From contig JAIXRO010000150.1 of NCBI GenBank assembly GCA_027485145.1, positions 1-34,185 of the forward strand: 34,185 bases of DNA. Direction: 5' to 3'. This stretch comes from Hyphomonadaceae bacterium (GTDB lineage: Bacteria > Pseudomonadota > Alphaproteobacteria > Caulobacterales > Hyphomonadaceae). A model generated the notes under the pieces. It had not been told where the DNA came from and did no database searches. It saw only the letters and a program-made list of their open reading frames with translations. This document shows positions 16,067 through 25,184 of the stretch, one piece after another (position 1 is the first letter of the stretch; every line of letters begins with the position of its first letter). The position numbers and the translations under genes are program-made.

Positions 16067-19000
16067 CGCACTTCGCCTTCCTCGAAACCGAATGGGCTGA
16101 GATCGCCACGGATGCGAGAAAGGCGGAGACTGCCGCGCAACCTGATCCGCGCACAGCATGTTTCTACGCACGCCGCGCATTGGAGCTGTCCGTACAATGG
16201 CTCTACCGTGTAGAGCCATCTCTGAAAGAGCCCTACGATACATCGCTGTCTTCCCTAATCCACGCACCTGAATTCAGGAAGCTCGTCGGCCCTGGCATCC
16301 TGACCAAAGCGAAGCTGATCAAGGATTTGGGGAACACGGCTGTCCACACGACACGCGCGCTTCGTCCGCAGGACGGCACCACCGCTGTGCGGGAGCTGTT
16401 TCATTTCACCTACTGGCTTGCGCGCACGTATGGCCGCAAATCGCGGCCTGATCCTGCACTCACCTTCCGTCTTGATCTCCTGCCGAGCACGGCTGTTCCC
16501 TCTCATACGCAAGCGCAACTCCAAAAGCTTCAGGAGCAACTTGCCGAACGTGACCGCAAGCTCGAAGAACTTACCAAGGGCAAAGCCAGCCTCGAAGCAG
16601 AGATTGCCGCCGAGCGTGCTGCGATCGCCGCCGCCAAAGCAGAGAACGCGAAAACACCTGGCGATCACGACTATAGCGAAGCCGAAACCCGCGACGCTTT
16701 CATTGACTTGCTGTTGCGCGAAGCCGGCTGGACGCTCAGCAACCCGCAAGACCGAGAATACGAAGTCGAAGGCATGCTCAACACGAAAGGCATTGGGTAT
16801 GTGGATTATGTGCTTTGGGGCGCGGATGGCAAACCGCTCGGGCTCGTCGAAGCCAAGCGCACCAAGCGCGATGCGCGCGAAGGACAACAGCAAGCAAAGC
16901 TCTATGCCGATTGCCTGGAGAAGAAATTCGGGCAGCGTCCGATCATATATTACACCAATGGCTACGAGCATTGGATTTGGGATGACGACGCCTACCCTGC
17001 CCGCTCTATTCAAGGCTTCCACAAGCGCGATGAATTGGAGCTGATGATCCAGCGGCGCAAAACGCGCCTGCCGCTAAAATCCTTAGAGATCAGTTCGGAT
17101 ATCGTCGAGCGTCATTATCAGACGCGTGCGATCCGCAAGATCGGCGAAGCCTTCGAGACGGATTGCGACCGCAAGGCACTGGTGGTCATGGCGACCGGCG
17201 CGGGCAAGACCCGCACAGTGATCGCACTCACAGATTTGCTAATGCGCGCGAATTGGGCGAAGCGTGTTCTGTTCCTCGCTGACCGCGTCGCACTGGTGAA
17301 CCAGGCGGTCAAAGCCTTCAAGGCGCACTTGCCGTCCGCCGCGCCAGTCAACCTCGTTACCGAGAAGACAGCTCAAGGCCGCGTCTACGTCTCGACCTAT
17401 CCGACGATGATGGGGCTGATCAACGAAGTGGACGGTGAACGCCGCTTTGGTGTCGGTCATTTCGATCTTATCGTGGTCGATGAAGCGCACCGCTCGATCT
17501 ATCAAAAGTATCGCGCGATCTTTGACTACTTCGATTGCCTTCTTGTTGGCCTCACGGCCACTCCGAAAGATGAGATTGATCACAACACTTACGGCTTGTT
17601 CGATGTTGAGGACGGTGTGCCGACCGATGCCTATAGCCTCGATGAAGCCGTGAAAGACGGTTACCTTGTACCACCTAAATCTGTCTCAGTGCCTCTGCGC
17701 TTCTTGCGCGAAGGCATCAAGTACGATGACCTTTCCGACGAAGAGAAAGACCGTTGGGACGAAATCGACTGGGATGAAGAGGGAAACATTCCCGACGAGG
17801 TCAGCGCCGCCGCGCTGAACCAATGGCTCTTTAATACGAGCACGGTCGATGGTGTCCTTGCGACACTGATGACGGACGGCATCAAGGTTGCGGGCGGGGA
17901 TCGGATCGGAAAGACGATCATTTTCGCCAAGAACCATGATCACGCCGTGTTCATTCAAGAACGGTTCGACAAAGCCTATCCACATCTCAAAGGGCATTTC
18001 GCCCGCGTCATCGACTTCAAGACAGAATATGCTCAGTCCTTGATCGATGATTTCTCCAAGAAAGACGGTGGGCCACATATCGCAATATCGGTCGATATGC
18101 TCGATACGGGCATTGACGTTCCTGAGGTTGTAAACCTCGTCTTCTTCAAGATCGTGCGCTCCAAGACGAAGTTCTGGCAGATGATCGGACGCGGCACACG
18201 GCTCTGTCCGCACCTTTTTGGTCCCGATCAGCACAAGACCCAGTTCGCGGTATTCGACTTCTGCGGCAACTTAGAATTTTTCAGCCAGAACCCTGACACG
18301 ATCAATAAATCGGCGACTGCTTCCATTGGAAAACGTCTCTTCGCAGCGCGTCTGTCTTTAATCGCCGAACTGGACAAGAAAAGCAGTGTTTTGATCCACG
18401 ATGTGCCGCCAAAACCAAAAGGCACTCGTGAAGATCCTGCCGAGTGGACAGGCGAAGACGATGCGCCGCTCAACGAAGAGAGCATCCGCAACGAGCTTGT
18501 CTCGTACCTGCGCGGGGATATTGATTCCATGAACCTCGACAACTTCGTGGTTCGTCCCAAGCGCCAATATGTCGAGAGCTGGCGTGTTACTGAACGGTGG
18601 GAGCGGCTGGCTGACGATGAGCGCCACGAGTTATTGCAGCATGTCGCTGATCTTCCGACGGAACGGGCGACAGAAGATGAAGAGGTCAAACGGTTTGACC
18701 TGATGGTCTTTAGTTGCGAGCTGGCACTATTGCGCAGCGAAAATCGCTTCGAAAAACTCCGCGAGAAAATCAAGGAAATCGCCGAGGCGCTTGAGGCGCA
18801 ATCCACGATCCCTATGATCGCGGCAGAACTCGATCTCATCCAAGAACTTCAAACCGATGCCTGGTGGCAGGACGTCACGCTTCCGATGTTGGAGCGGATG
18901 CGCAAGCGGCTTCGTCTTTTGGTTCGCCTCGTAGAGCGATCGAAGAAGAAGATCGTTTATACCGACTTCGAAGATGAGCTGGGCGTTCCGACCGAAATCA

Positions 19001-19488
19001 ACCTTCCAGGTGTGTCTGTCGGAATGGACTTTGAACGGTTTCGGATGAAGGCGCGGCATTATCTCAAATCCCACGAGGATCATGTCGCCGTTCACAAGCT
19101 GCGCCTGAATCAGCCACTGACGCAAACCGACCTATCCGAGCTTGAGCGCATCCTGCAGGAGGTTGCCGGAGGGGAAGCGGCATTGGTGGCGAGGGCCCGC
19201 CAAGAAGGACTGGCGCTATTCGTGCGCTCGCTTGTCGGCCTTGACCGTGCGGCAGCGAAAGATGCCTTCGCAAGGTTTTTGGACGGTCGAACGCTCACCA
19301 GCGCGCAGCTTCATTTCCTTAATATGATCATCGACCACCTCACACAGAACGGGGCTATGGAGCCGGACAGGCTTTATGAGTCCCCGTTCACCGATGCCAG
19401 CCCGAGCGGCGTCGCAGGGGTCTTCGCCCCCGCTGAGGTGACGGAGCTGATCGCTGTTTTGGAAACCTTCAAAGCAAACGCTGCATGA
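16063..19488 (+). CDS. hsdR: HsdR, type I restriction endonuclease/translocase subunit
   Basis: This 1141-aa protein has, in order: an N-terminal DUF4145-like helical domain (~1-125), a coiled coil (~148-198, rich in Glu/Lys/Ala), an HsdR nuclease domain with D-x14-ExK (Asp248, Glu263-Ala-Lys265), a superfamily-2 helicase with Walker A ATGAGKT (377-383), DEAH (473-476) and TATP (498-501), helicase motif VI (QMIGRGTRLCP) and an EcoEI-type C-terminal domain. It translocates and cleaves unmodified DNA with HsdM/HsdS. All catalytic motifs are intact. It ends 312 bases from tRNA-Arg and is the last gene of the island. Confidence 0.96.
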   Translation: MTHFAFLETEWAEIATDARKAETAAQPDPRTACFYARRALELSVQWLYRVEPSLKEPYDTSLSSLIHAPEFRKLVGPGILTKAKLIKDLGNTAVHTTRALRPQDGTTAVRELFHFTYWLARTYGRKSRPDPALTFRLDLLPSTAVPSHTQAQLQKLQEQLAERDRKLEELTKGKASLEAEIAAERAAIAAAKAENAKTPGDHDYSEAETRDAFIDLLLREAGWTLSNPQDREYEVEGMLNTKGIGYVDYVLWGADGKPLGLVEAKRTKRDAREGQQQAKLYADCLEKKFGQRPIIYYTNGYEHWIWDDDAYPARSIQGFHKRDELELMIQRRKTRLPLKSLEISSDIVERHYQTRAIRKIGEAFETDCDRKALVVMATGAGKTRTVIALTDLLMRANWAKRVLFLADRVALVNQAVKAFKAHLPSAAPVNLVTEKTAQGRVYVSTYPTMMGLINEVDGERRFGVGHFDLIVVDEAHRSIYQKYRAIFDYFDCLLVGLTATPKDEIDHNTYGLFDVEDGVPTDAYSLDEAVKDGYLVPPKSVSVPLRFLREGIKYDDLSDEEKDRWDEIDWDEEGNIPDEVSAAALNQWLFNTSTVDGVLATLMTDGIKVAGGDRIGKTIIFAKNHDHAVFIQERFDKAYPHLKGHFARVIDFKTEYAQSLIDDFSKKDGGPHIAISVDMLDTGIDVPEVVNLVFFKIVRSKTKFWQMIGRGTRLCPHLFGPDQHKTQFAVFDFCGNLEFFSQNPDTINKSATASIGKRLFAARLSLIAELDKKSSVLIHDVPPKPKGTREDPAEWTGEDDAPLNEESIRNELVSYLRGDIDSMNLDNFVVRPKRQYVESWRVTERWERLADDERHELLQHVADLPTERATEDEEVKRFDLMVFSCELALLRSENRFEKLREKIKEIAEALEAQSTIPMIAAELDLIQELQTDAWWQDVTLPMLERMRKRLRLLVRLVERSKKKIVYTDFEDELGVPTEINLPGVSVGMDFERFRMKARHYLKSHEDHVAVHKLRLNQPLTQTDLSELERILQEVAGGEAALVARARQEGLALFVRSLVGLDRAAAKDAFARFLDGRTLTSAQLHFLNMIIDHLTQNGAMEPDRLYESPFTDASPSGVAGVFAPAEVTELIAVLETFKANAA

Positions 19489-19800
19489 CCATACAGACTG
19501 TCAGTTTGACTGGATATGTGATGTGGACGGGGCCAAAGGCGTGAATAGGGCTTGCTGAGCCTATCGGCCGAATACCCCCCCGTTCCCTGCCCTTGCTTGA
19601 GTGCGCGCATGCTAGGCTGCTTCTGCAAAGTGAAGCGTCAAGCCGCGGCAATCGCCGCCACGTGTTGGCCGGCGACCCCTTCCCCCAAAAAGCCGACCTT
19701 TCCCGACCATCGCAGATCATCCCAGAGCCCCAACCGGGGCACCAGTGGGGCACGGGCATTTTTGGCTTTTTCCGAGAAGGCGCTAAAGCCTTGTTTTTAA
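19489..19800. other. Non-coding junction between hsdR and tRNA-Arg
   Basis: These 312 bases hold no gene I can support. Short repeated GGCAC blocks occur at about 19739-19757. The stretch next to the tRNA (19780-19800) is T/A-rich and can form a small AAGGC/GCCTT hairpin on the minus strand downstream of the tRNA. As the flank of a probable tRNA integration site it may contain recombinase arm sites, but no integrase gene is present. Confidence 0.4.
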
Positions 19801-19877
19801 TGGTGCACCCGAAGAGATTCGAACTCCTGACCCCCAGATTCGTAGTCTGGTGCTCTATCCAGCTGAGCTACGGGTGC
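19801..19877 (-). tRNA. tRNA-Arg (anticodon ACG)
   Basis: The minus strand folds as a complete cloverleaf: acceptor GCACCCG/CGGGUGC, D-stem GCUC/GAGC, anticodon stem CCAGA/UCUGG around loop CUACGAA (anticodon ACG, decoding CGN arginine codons), T-loop UUCGAAU and an encoded 3' CCA (plus 19801-19803). The first anticodon base A is normally edited to inosine. The 3' end points toward the defence/conjugation island, the geometry seen when elements integrate at tRNA 3' ends. Confidence 0.96.
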
Positions 19878-19947
19878 ATGGCCATTTCAAGGAGCGGACA
19901 CATACAGGCGTGCCCTCGCGCTTGCAAGCCACAAACATCGGGTGTCG

Positions 19948-20997
19948 TTACTCTGGCGGCGGCGTGTCGGCGGACGCGTCTTCCGGCCCCGAAACTTCGC
20001 CCGGCACCGGCGCGCCGCCGGCCGGATCCTGAACGATTTCAAGCCCTTCGGAAGCCGGCACTTCCGGACCGGGGCGGGCCGCCGGATTGATCACATCCTC
20101 CATCCAGTCCGAATAGGCGGAGACGCGCATGTAAACGCCGGGGTTGGCCGGATCGCCGCAACCGAGGCCCCAGCTGACCACGCCGACCTGCAGGGGCCCG
20201 GCGGGGGTGCGCAGCACGAGCGGGCCGCCACTGTCGCCCTGACAGGCATCGGATCCACCGGTTCCGGCGCAGAGCTGCGTGACCGGATCGACCGTCACGC
20301 CGGCAAAGGTATCGGCCAATCCGGCAGCGGCCAGACCGTCCTCGATGCGCTGCGCACAAACCTCCGGCTGCAAGGGCGGGATGTAGCCTTCCTGAAGTAT
20401 CAGTGAGCCGGCTTCAACCTGCCGGCCGCTGCGGGTCACGCCGCCCTCACCCTGCGCCCCTTCCCCCTTGCGGCCATAGCCCGCCGCCCAGACATCCGCG
20501 TACGGATCATACAGTCCGCGCGCCGGGGCCGCAGGCCCGTCGATCGGCATGATGGGCGAAGATGGGTTTCCCGCGAGGCGCAGCAGTGCGAGATCATTGC
20601 CGCGCTCCGGCGCGCCCGGCACATAGCCGGGATGGATGATCACGTCGGCCACCGGGAAGGCACTACCTGCCGGAATGGTCCTGAGATCCCCGAGCCCGAT
20701 CGCCACAGCCACGGCGCCCACCCGTGTTGACTGCCCATCCTCGGCGCGGCTGAACTGCGCAGCACGGCCCGAGGGCTCGACCTGCATGTCTTCGGCGCAA
20801 TGGGCCGCCGTCAGCACCCAGCCCGGCGCTACCAACGTGCCGCCGCATTCATGATACACGTCGCGGCCAACAATCGTCTGGATCGAAACCATCCCCGGCC
20901 ATTTCGCCGGATCTGCATCACGGCCGGCGACCATACAACTCGCGAGAAGGACGACGCCCAAGGCCGTCAGGATACAGATTTTCAGAATGCGCATCAT
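19948..20997 (-). CDS. Trypsin-like serine protease, lipoprotein (S1 family)
   Basis: This 349-aa protein has a lipoprotein signal peptide (LLASC, Cys21) and a chymotrypsin-fold domain with the full triad: His66 (TAAHC), Asp135 (GNDLALLRL) and Ser256 (GDSGGP). Asp250, six residues before the serine, matches the S1-pocket Asp of trypsin and predicts cleavage after Arg/Lys. The last ~45 residues are Pro/Ala/Glu-rich and disordered. The start codon overlaps the stop of the P1 peptidase gene (ATGA), so the two are probably translationally coupled. It should be anchored in the envelope, facing the periplasm or the cell surface. Confidence 0.9.
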   Translation of the reverse strand: MMRILKICILTALGVVLLASCMVAGRDADPAKWPGMVSIQTIVGRDVYHECGGTLVAPGWVLTAAHCAEDMQVEPSGRAAQFSRAEDGQSTRVGAVAVAIGLGDLRTIPAGSAFPVADVIIHPGYVPGAPERGNDLALLRLAGNPSSPIMPIDGPAAPARGLYDPYADVWAAGYGRKGEGAQGEGGVTRSGRQVEAGSLILQEGYIPPLQPEVCAQRIEDGLAAAGLADTFAGVTVDPVTQLCAGTGGSDACQGDSGGPLVLRTPAGPLQVGVVSWGLGCGDPANPGVYMRVSAYSDWMEDVINPAARPGPEVPASEGLEIVQDPAGGAPVPGEVSGPEDASADTPPPE

Positions 20998-21989
20998 GTG
21001 GACGCCTCTTGCCTTTCGGACTCGAAAACGCCGCGCGCGATGCTGCGGGCCAGGGTCGAGGCGGCAAGCTCCCCGATCCGGGCAATCTGCAAGGGCCGAG
21101 CGCCTTCCAGGCTCCGGTGCGCCGTGGCGAGCACGAACACGACATCGCCGTCCGTCGGGGCAAACACCGGCCGGATCGCCCGCGCCATGCCGGCAAGCGC
21201 CATCTGCGCCACACGCTCGGCTTCGTCCCGGGTCAAAGCGGCATCGGTTGCGACACACGCGATCGTCGTGTTCTCGCGGACGCGCGGATCGGCTTTCGCC
21301 GCGCCCCAGTCCTCGGCATCGAATGACAGGTCGAGCGCTGGACGCGCGCCGCCAAATTCGCCGCCCATCTCGAACGGCCAGGCCCAGAAGGCCTCGCTGC
21401 CGGGCATCCTGACCGAGCCGAAGCAGTTGACGGCCGCCAGCGCGCCGATCGTGAGACCGTCCGCGGCCACGATGCTCGCAGAGCCCGTCCCGCCTGGCGC
21501 AAGACCCGCGCGCGCGCCAAAGCCGGCGCCGGCCCGTCCCAGCCCGAACGTGCCGCCCGCAGACTTGTAGGCCGTCCGGCCCAGCTCGGCATAAGGCGCG
21601 TGATCGCCCCAGTCCTTGTCGCCGCCATTGGCCAGGTCATAGAGAATCGCCGACGGCACGATCGGGGTTGGCGGAACACCCGGTCTGGGTACCAGCGCGA
21701 ACCCGCGCCCGTCTGACTTGAGGCCCGACATGACGCCATCGGCTGCGCCGAGTCCAAACGCGCTACCTCCGGCGAGACAGATGGCGTCCGCCCCGCCGAC
21801 CAGCCGCCCACTGCCCAGCAGGTCCGTTTCCCGCGTGCCCGGACCGCCACCCGCAACCGCAACCGCAGCGACACAAAACTGATCCGGCAGAATCACGGTG
21901 ACGCCGGTGCGCACACGCGCATCCTCGGCCTGTCCCACCCGCAGGCCCGGAACATCGGTAATGAGGTTGCGCACCCCGGGCTTAGCCAT
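20994..21989 (-). CDS. P1/S58-family peptidase (DmpA / NylC-like)
   Basis: This 331-aa N-terminal-nucleophile hydrolase includes [19 protein letters not shown] at the start, an [15 protein letters not shown] loop, and the self-cleavage site N-T in [16 protein letters not shown]. Thr241 becomes the N-terminal nucleophile after autocleavage at Asn240-Thr241, as in NylC. Relatives include DmpA aminopeptidases, beta-peptidyl aminopeptidases and nylon-oligomer hydrolases, so the substrate is uncertain. No signal peptide is seen, suggesting a cytoplasmic location. ATG 21989 is chosen over a very long upstream frame that is antisense to the gamma-glutamyltransferase gene. Confidence 0.88.
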   Translation of the reverse strand: MAKPGVRNLITDVPGLRVGQAEDARVRTGVTVILPDQFCVAAVAVAGGGPGTRETDLLGSGRLVGGADAICLAGGSAFGLGAADGVMSGLKSDGRGFALVPRPGVPPTPIVPSAILYDLANGGDKDWGDHAPYAELGRTAYKSAGGTFGLGRAGAGFGARAGLAPGGTGSASIVAADGLTIGALAAVNCFGSVRMPGSEAFWAWPFEMGGEFGGARPALDLSFDAEDWGAAKADPRVRENTTIACVATDAALTRDEAERVAQMALAGMARAIRPVFAPTDGDVVFVLATAHRSLEGARPLQIARIGELAASTLARSIARGVFESERQEAST

Positions 21990-22067
21990 GTTAAGAGCCT
22001 TGTCTGCTGAATTGCCTGCTCCGGTCTTTAAGGGCCAAGGGGCGCCCCGCCAAGCAAAGGGTTTCAA

Positions 22068-23825
22068 ATGCGCCAACTGACCGGCCTCACGCTCGCTCTG
22101 ATGATCGCCGCCTGCGCGCCAGCGCCTGCCATCTCCACGAGCGAGCCGGAGCCACAAAAGGCGGATGAGCCCTGGACCAAGGGCGGCATGGTCGCGGCCG
22201 CCAATCCGCTCGCCGTCGAGGCCGGACTCGAAATCCTGCGCGAAGGCGGCAACGCGATCGATGCGGCGATTGCGGTCCACGCAGTGCTCGGCCTCGTCGA
22301 GCCGGAGAGCTCCGGCCTCGGCGGCGGTGCATTTCTCGTCTACTATGACCGGGCGAAAGACACCGTCACGGTGTTCGACGGGCGCGAAACCGCGCCGGCT
22401 TCCGCTACGCCGGAGCTGTTCTTCAAGGACGGCAAAGCGATGGATTTCGTCACTGCCTGGCAATCCGGGCGGTCGGTCGGCGTGCCGGGGCAGATCGCGC
22501 TCTACAAGTCGGCGCACGAAGCCGCCGGGCGCAGCGACTGGGCCACGCTCTTTGATCCCGCCATCCGCCTCGCAGAGGATGGCTTCGCCGTGTCCCCGAA
22601 ACTTGCCGAGACTCTCGCAAGCTCTCGCCTGCGCGGCGCGATCCGCCTCGACGACAACCCGGTGACCGCCGCCTACTTCTACCCTGAAGGCAAGCCGCTG
22701 CCGGCCGGGTTCGTGCGGAAAAATCCTGATTATGCCGCCACGCTCTCGGCGGTCGCCAAGGAAGGACCTTCGGCGTTCTATTCCGGTCCGCTCGCCGCCG
22801 AGATCATCGCCGCCACGCAGGACGGCCCGAATGGCGGCGACATGACCCTCACGGATCTGGCGAACTACAAGGTCGCTGTCCGGATGCCCGTCTGCGGCAC
22901 CCTGCAGAGCGGCTACAATATCTGCTCGGCCCCGCCGCCAAGCTCTGGCGGCGTCGCGCAGAACATGATCATGGGGCTCTACGATTACCTCAAGCCGGTG
23001 GCTCAAACCGAGGCTGACGAGCGCCAGTACCTGAAGGCCTTCGTCGACGCGCAGCGCCTCGCCTACGCTGACCGCGACCATTATGTCGCCGACGCCGATC
23101 ACGTGCCCGTTCCTGTCGCAGAGCTGACTGACCCGGCTTACATCAAGGCGCGCGCGCTGCAGGCCTTCGCGCCGGACGCCAAGGCCGCGCCTGGCGACCC
23201 GGGTGTTGTCCTCGGAAAAGCGCCGATGCGCGGTATGTGGGGTGAAGACCCCACTACACCGGGCGCCGGCACCACGCATATTTCCATCATCGACAGAGAC
23301 GGCAACGCGGTCTCCATGACCGCCACCATCGAAGCCGCCTTCGGCTCATCCCGGATGGCAGGCGGCTTCCTGCTGAACAACGAACTGACCGACTTCTCCC
23401 TGACCCCCACGAAGAATGGCAAGCCGGTCGCGAATGCTCCGGGTCCGAACAAACGCCCGCGCTCGTCCATGTCCCCGACCCTCGTCTTCGACGAAACGGG
23501 CGACCTCTTCATGGTCACCGGCTCACCGGGCGGCAATTCGATCATCGCCTATGTCGCCAAGACGCTCGTCGGCGTGCTCGAATGGGGCAAGACCGCGCAG
23601 GAATCGGTTGCGCTGCCGAACGTCATTGCACGCGGCAACACCATCGGCGTCGAAGTCGATGTTGCGGGCGGCGCCGAAGCCGCTGCCGCCTTGCGTGAAC
23701 TTGGCTATACGGTCGAGGATCGCACGGGCGAGAATTCCGGTCTGCATGTCATCGTGGTGCGCGACACCGGCCTCGAAGGCGGCGCCGATCCCCGCCGCGA
23801 AGGCGTCGCCCTGCCCATCCGCTGA
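22068..23825 (+). CDS. ggt: Gamma-glutamyltransferase, lipoprotein
   Basis: This 585-aa protein has a lipobox (MIAAC, Cys16) and the full gamma-glutamyltransferase fold. Conserved sites are DGRETAP (Arg106, glutamate binding), ESSGLGGGAFLV, and the autocleavage/nucleophile Thr402 in GTTHISIIDRDGNAVSMT, followed by PRSSMSPT and GSPGGNSI. The precursor self-cleaves into large and small subunits and hydrolyses or transfers gamma-glutamyl groups, for example from glutathione. It is divergent from the P1 peptidase (78-bp gap) and followed 19 bases later by tdk. Confidence 0.95.
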   Translation: MRQLTGLTLALMIAACAPAPAISTSEPEPQKADEPWTKGGMVAAANPLAVEAGLEILREGGNAIDAAIAVHAVLGLVEPESSGLGGGAFLVYYDRAKDTVTVFDGRETAPASATPELFFKDGKAMDFVTAWQSGRSVGVPGQIALYKSAHEAAGRSDWATLFDPAIRLAEDGFAVSPKLAETLASSRLRGAIRLDDNPVTAAYFYPEGKPLPAGFVRKNPDYAATLSAVAKEGPSAFYSGPLAAEIIAATQDGPNGGDMTLTDLANYKVAVRMPVCGTLQSGYNICSAPPPSSGGVAQNMIMGLYDYLKPVAQTEADERQYLKAFVDAQRLAYADRDHYVADADHVPVPVAELTDPAYIKARALQAFAPDAKAAPGDPGVVLGKAPMRGMWGEDPTTPGAGTTHISIIDRDGNAVSMTATIEAAFGSSRMAGGFLLNNELTDFSLTPTKNGKPVANAPGPNKRPRSSMSPTLVFDETGDLFMVTGSPGGNSIIAYVAKTLVGVLEWGKTAQESVALPNVIARGNTIGVEVDVAGGAEAAAALRELGYTVEDRTGENSGLHVIVVRDTGLEGGADPRREGVALPIR

Positions 23826-23844
23826 AACGCCGGAACACGCCGCG

Positions 23845-24432
23845 ATGGCCAAGCTCTACTTTTCCTACGCGGCGATGAACGCGGGCAAATCGACCCTCTT
23901 GCTGCAGGCGGCCTACAACTACCGCGAACGTGGCATGGAGGTGCTGCTTCTGACGTCGGCCCTCTACCGCGACGCCGCCGACGGGCAGATTTCATCGCGC
24001 ATCGGCATCGCCGCGGCGGCCACGCTATACACGGCCGAGACTGACCTGTTCGCCCTGATCCAGGATGCCAAGGCACGCGGCCGGCTCGATGCCATCTTTG
24101 TGGATGAAGCGCAGTTCCTGACCAAGGACCAGGTCTGGCAGCTCGCCCGTGTCGCGGACCATCTCAGTCTGCCGGTGCTCGCGTATGGCCTGCGCACGGA
24201 TTTCCGCGGGGAGCTCTTCGAAGGCTCCGCCGCCCTTCTGGCGATCGCCGACAATGTGCGGGAGGTGCGAACCATCTGCGAGTGCGGGCGCAAGGCCACA
24301 ATGGTCGTCCGCCTCGGCCCGGACGGGCGCGCGCTTACTGAAGGCGAGCAGATCTCCATCGAAAAGACGACCTACGTCTCCCTTTGCCGTCGCCATTGGG
24401 AAGAACGCATGGGCCGTTTCCCGCCCGCCTGA
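23845..24432 (+). CDS. tdk: Thymidine kinase
   Basis: This 195-aa enzyme has a P-loop AMNAGKST (10-17), the DEAQF Walker B-like motif (Asp87-Glu88), the lasso/zinc region with CECGRKA and SLCRRH, and the YGLRTDF motif. This is the prokaryotic/type II thymidine kinase family, which phosphorylates thymidine in the pyrimidine salvage pathway in the cytoplasm. It probably shares a transcript with ggt, given the 19-bp gap. Confidence 0.96.
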   Translation: MAKLYFSYAAMNAGKSTLLLQAAYNYRERGMEVLLLTSALYRDAADGQISSRIGIAAAATLYTAETDLFALIQDAKARGRLDAIFVDEAQFLTKDQVWQLARVADHLSLPVLAYGLRTDFRGELFEGSAALLAIADNVREVRTICECGRKATMVVRLGPDGRALTEGEQISIEKTTYVSLCRRHWEERMGRFPPA

Positions 24433-24548
24433 CCCGGGCGGATATGGCAAAACGGCACGGATTTCGCAGCAAAGCCCCGATGCGCGCACATTCTGGCCAC
24501 TGAGTCCGGCGACTCTGGAGGTCTGAAGGCCGCTCGAGGAGACCGGCC

Positions 24549-25109
24549 ATGAACCACGAGCCCATGAAGACGAACCTGCCTATTGTCGCCCTGTTTGCCC
24601 TGCTGGGGCTTGTTCTGATGGTTATCGGCTCGCTCGCCGTGCCGCCGGCCCATTCGGAAAGCGACCCCGGTCAGGTCGACTATTCCGGCTTTATCGAGCT
24701 CGGCACCGAAGTCGCCGATTACCGGCAGGGCCGCCTGATCGACCTCGACACGTTCAACGCCATGAAGGCCGATCCTGACACACTCATCATCGACGCGCGC
24801 AGCGCCGGTAACTATGCGATCGGCCATGTTAACGGCGCAGTGAATCTCAACTTCGCCGATTTTTCGGATGGCATGCTCGCCGAAGTCATCGGCGCAAAGG
24901 ACCGCCGCATCCTGATCTACTGCAACAACAATTTCACGGATGATGTCGCGCCGATCCCGCTCAAACGGGCCCCACTCGCCCTTAACGTTCCCACGTTCAT
25001 CAATCTCTACGGTTACGGCTACGAGAACATCTACGAACTCTCCGGCGCCTACAGCATCAAGGACGCCGAGATCGACTGGGTCAGCCGCCCGACCTATCAG
25101 GAAAACTAA
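24549..25109 (+). CDS. Membrane-anchored rhodanese-like protein
   Basis: This 186-aa protein has an N-terminal hydrophobic segment (~9-32, signal or anchor) and a rhodanese fold: LIIDARSAGNYAIGHVNGAVNL, then the active-site cysteine loop ILIYCNNNFT (Cys125). The loop CNNNFTDD differs from the classic six-residue CxxGxx sulfurtransferase loop, so the substrate is unclear. GAGGAG 7 bases upstream supports ATG 24549. It probably acts in the periplasm. Regulation is not visible. Confidence 0.8.
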   Translation: MNHEPMKTNLPIVALFALLGLVLMVIGSLAVPPAHSESDPGQVDYSGFIELGTEVADYRQGRLIDLDTFNAMKADPDTLIIDARSAGNYAIGHVNGAVNLNFADFSDGMLAEVIGAKDRRILIYCNNNFTDDVAPIPLKRAPLALNVPTFINLYGYGYENIYELSGAYSIKDAEIDWVSRPTYQEN

Positions 25110-25184
25110 AACCATCATCTGACGGATTGCTTTTGGCCCGCGCCTCGCACAAGTGAGCGTGGAACCAACGTCCGGAGTTTGACG

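Noticed and set aside
19489-19800. Search for an integrase next to the tRNA
   Set aside because: No frame here shows tyrosine or serine recombinase motifs, so none is called. The integrase, if present, is outside the window.
19593-20090. Open frame of 165 codons crossing the tRNA
   Set aside because: It reads antisense through tRNA-Arg (giving the familiar HPKRFELLTPRF string) and into the protease gene; it is a known type of spurious frame.
21990-23279. Long upstream extension of the P1 peptidase frame
   Set aside because: The extension is antisense to the clearly genuine gamma-glutamyltransferase gene and has no family similarity; the peptidase starts at 21989.
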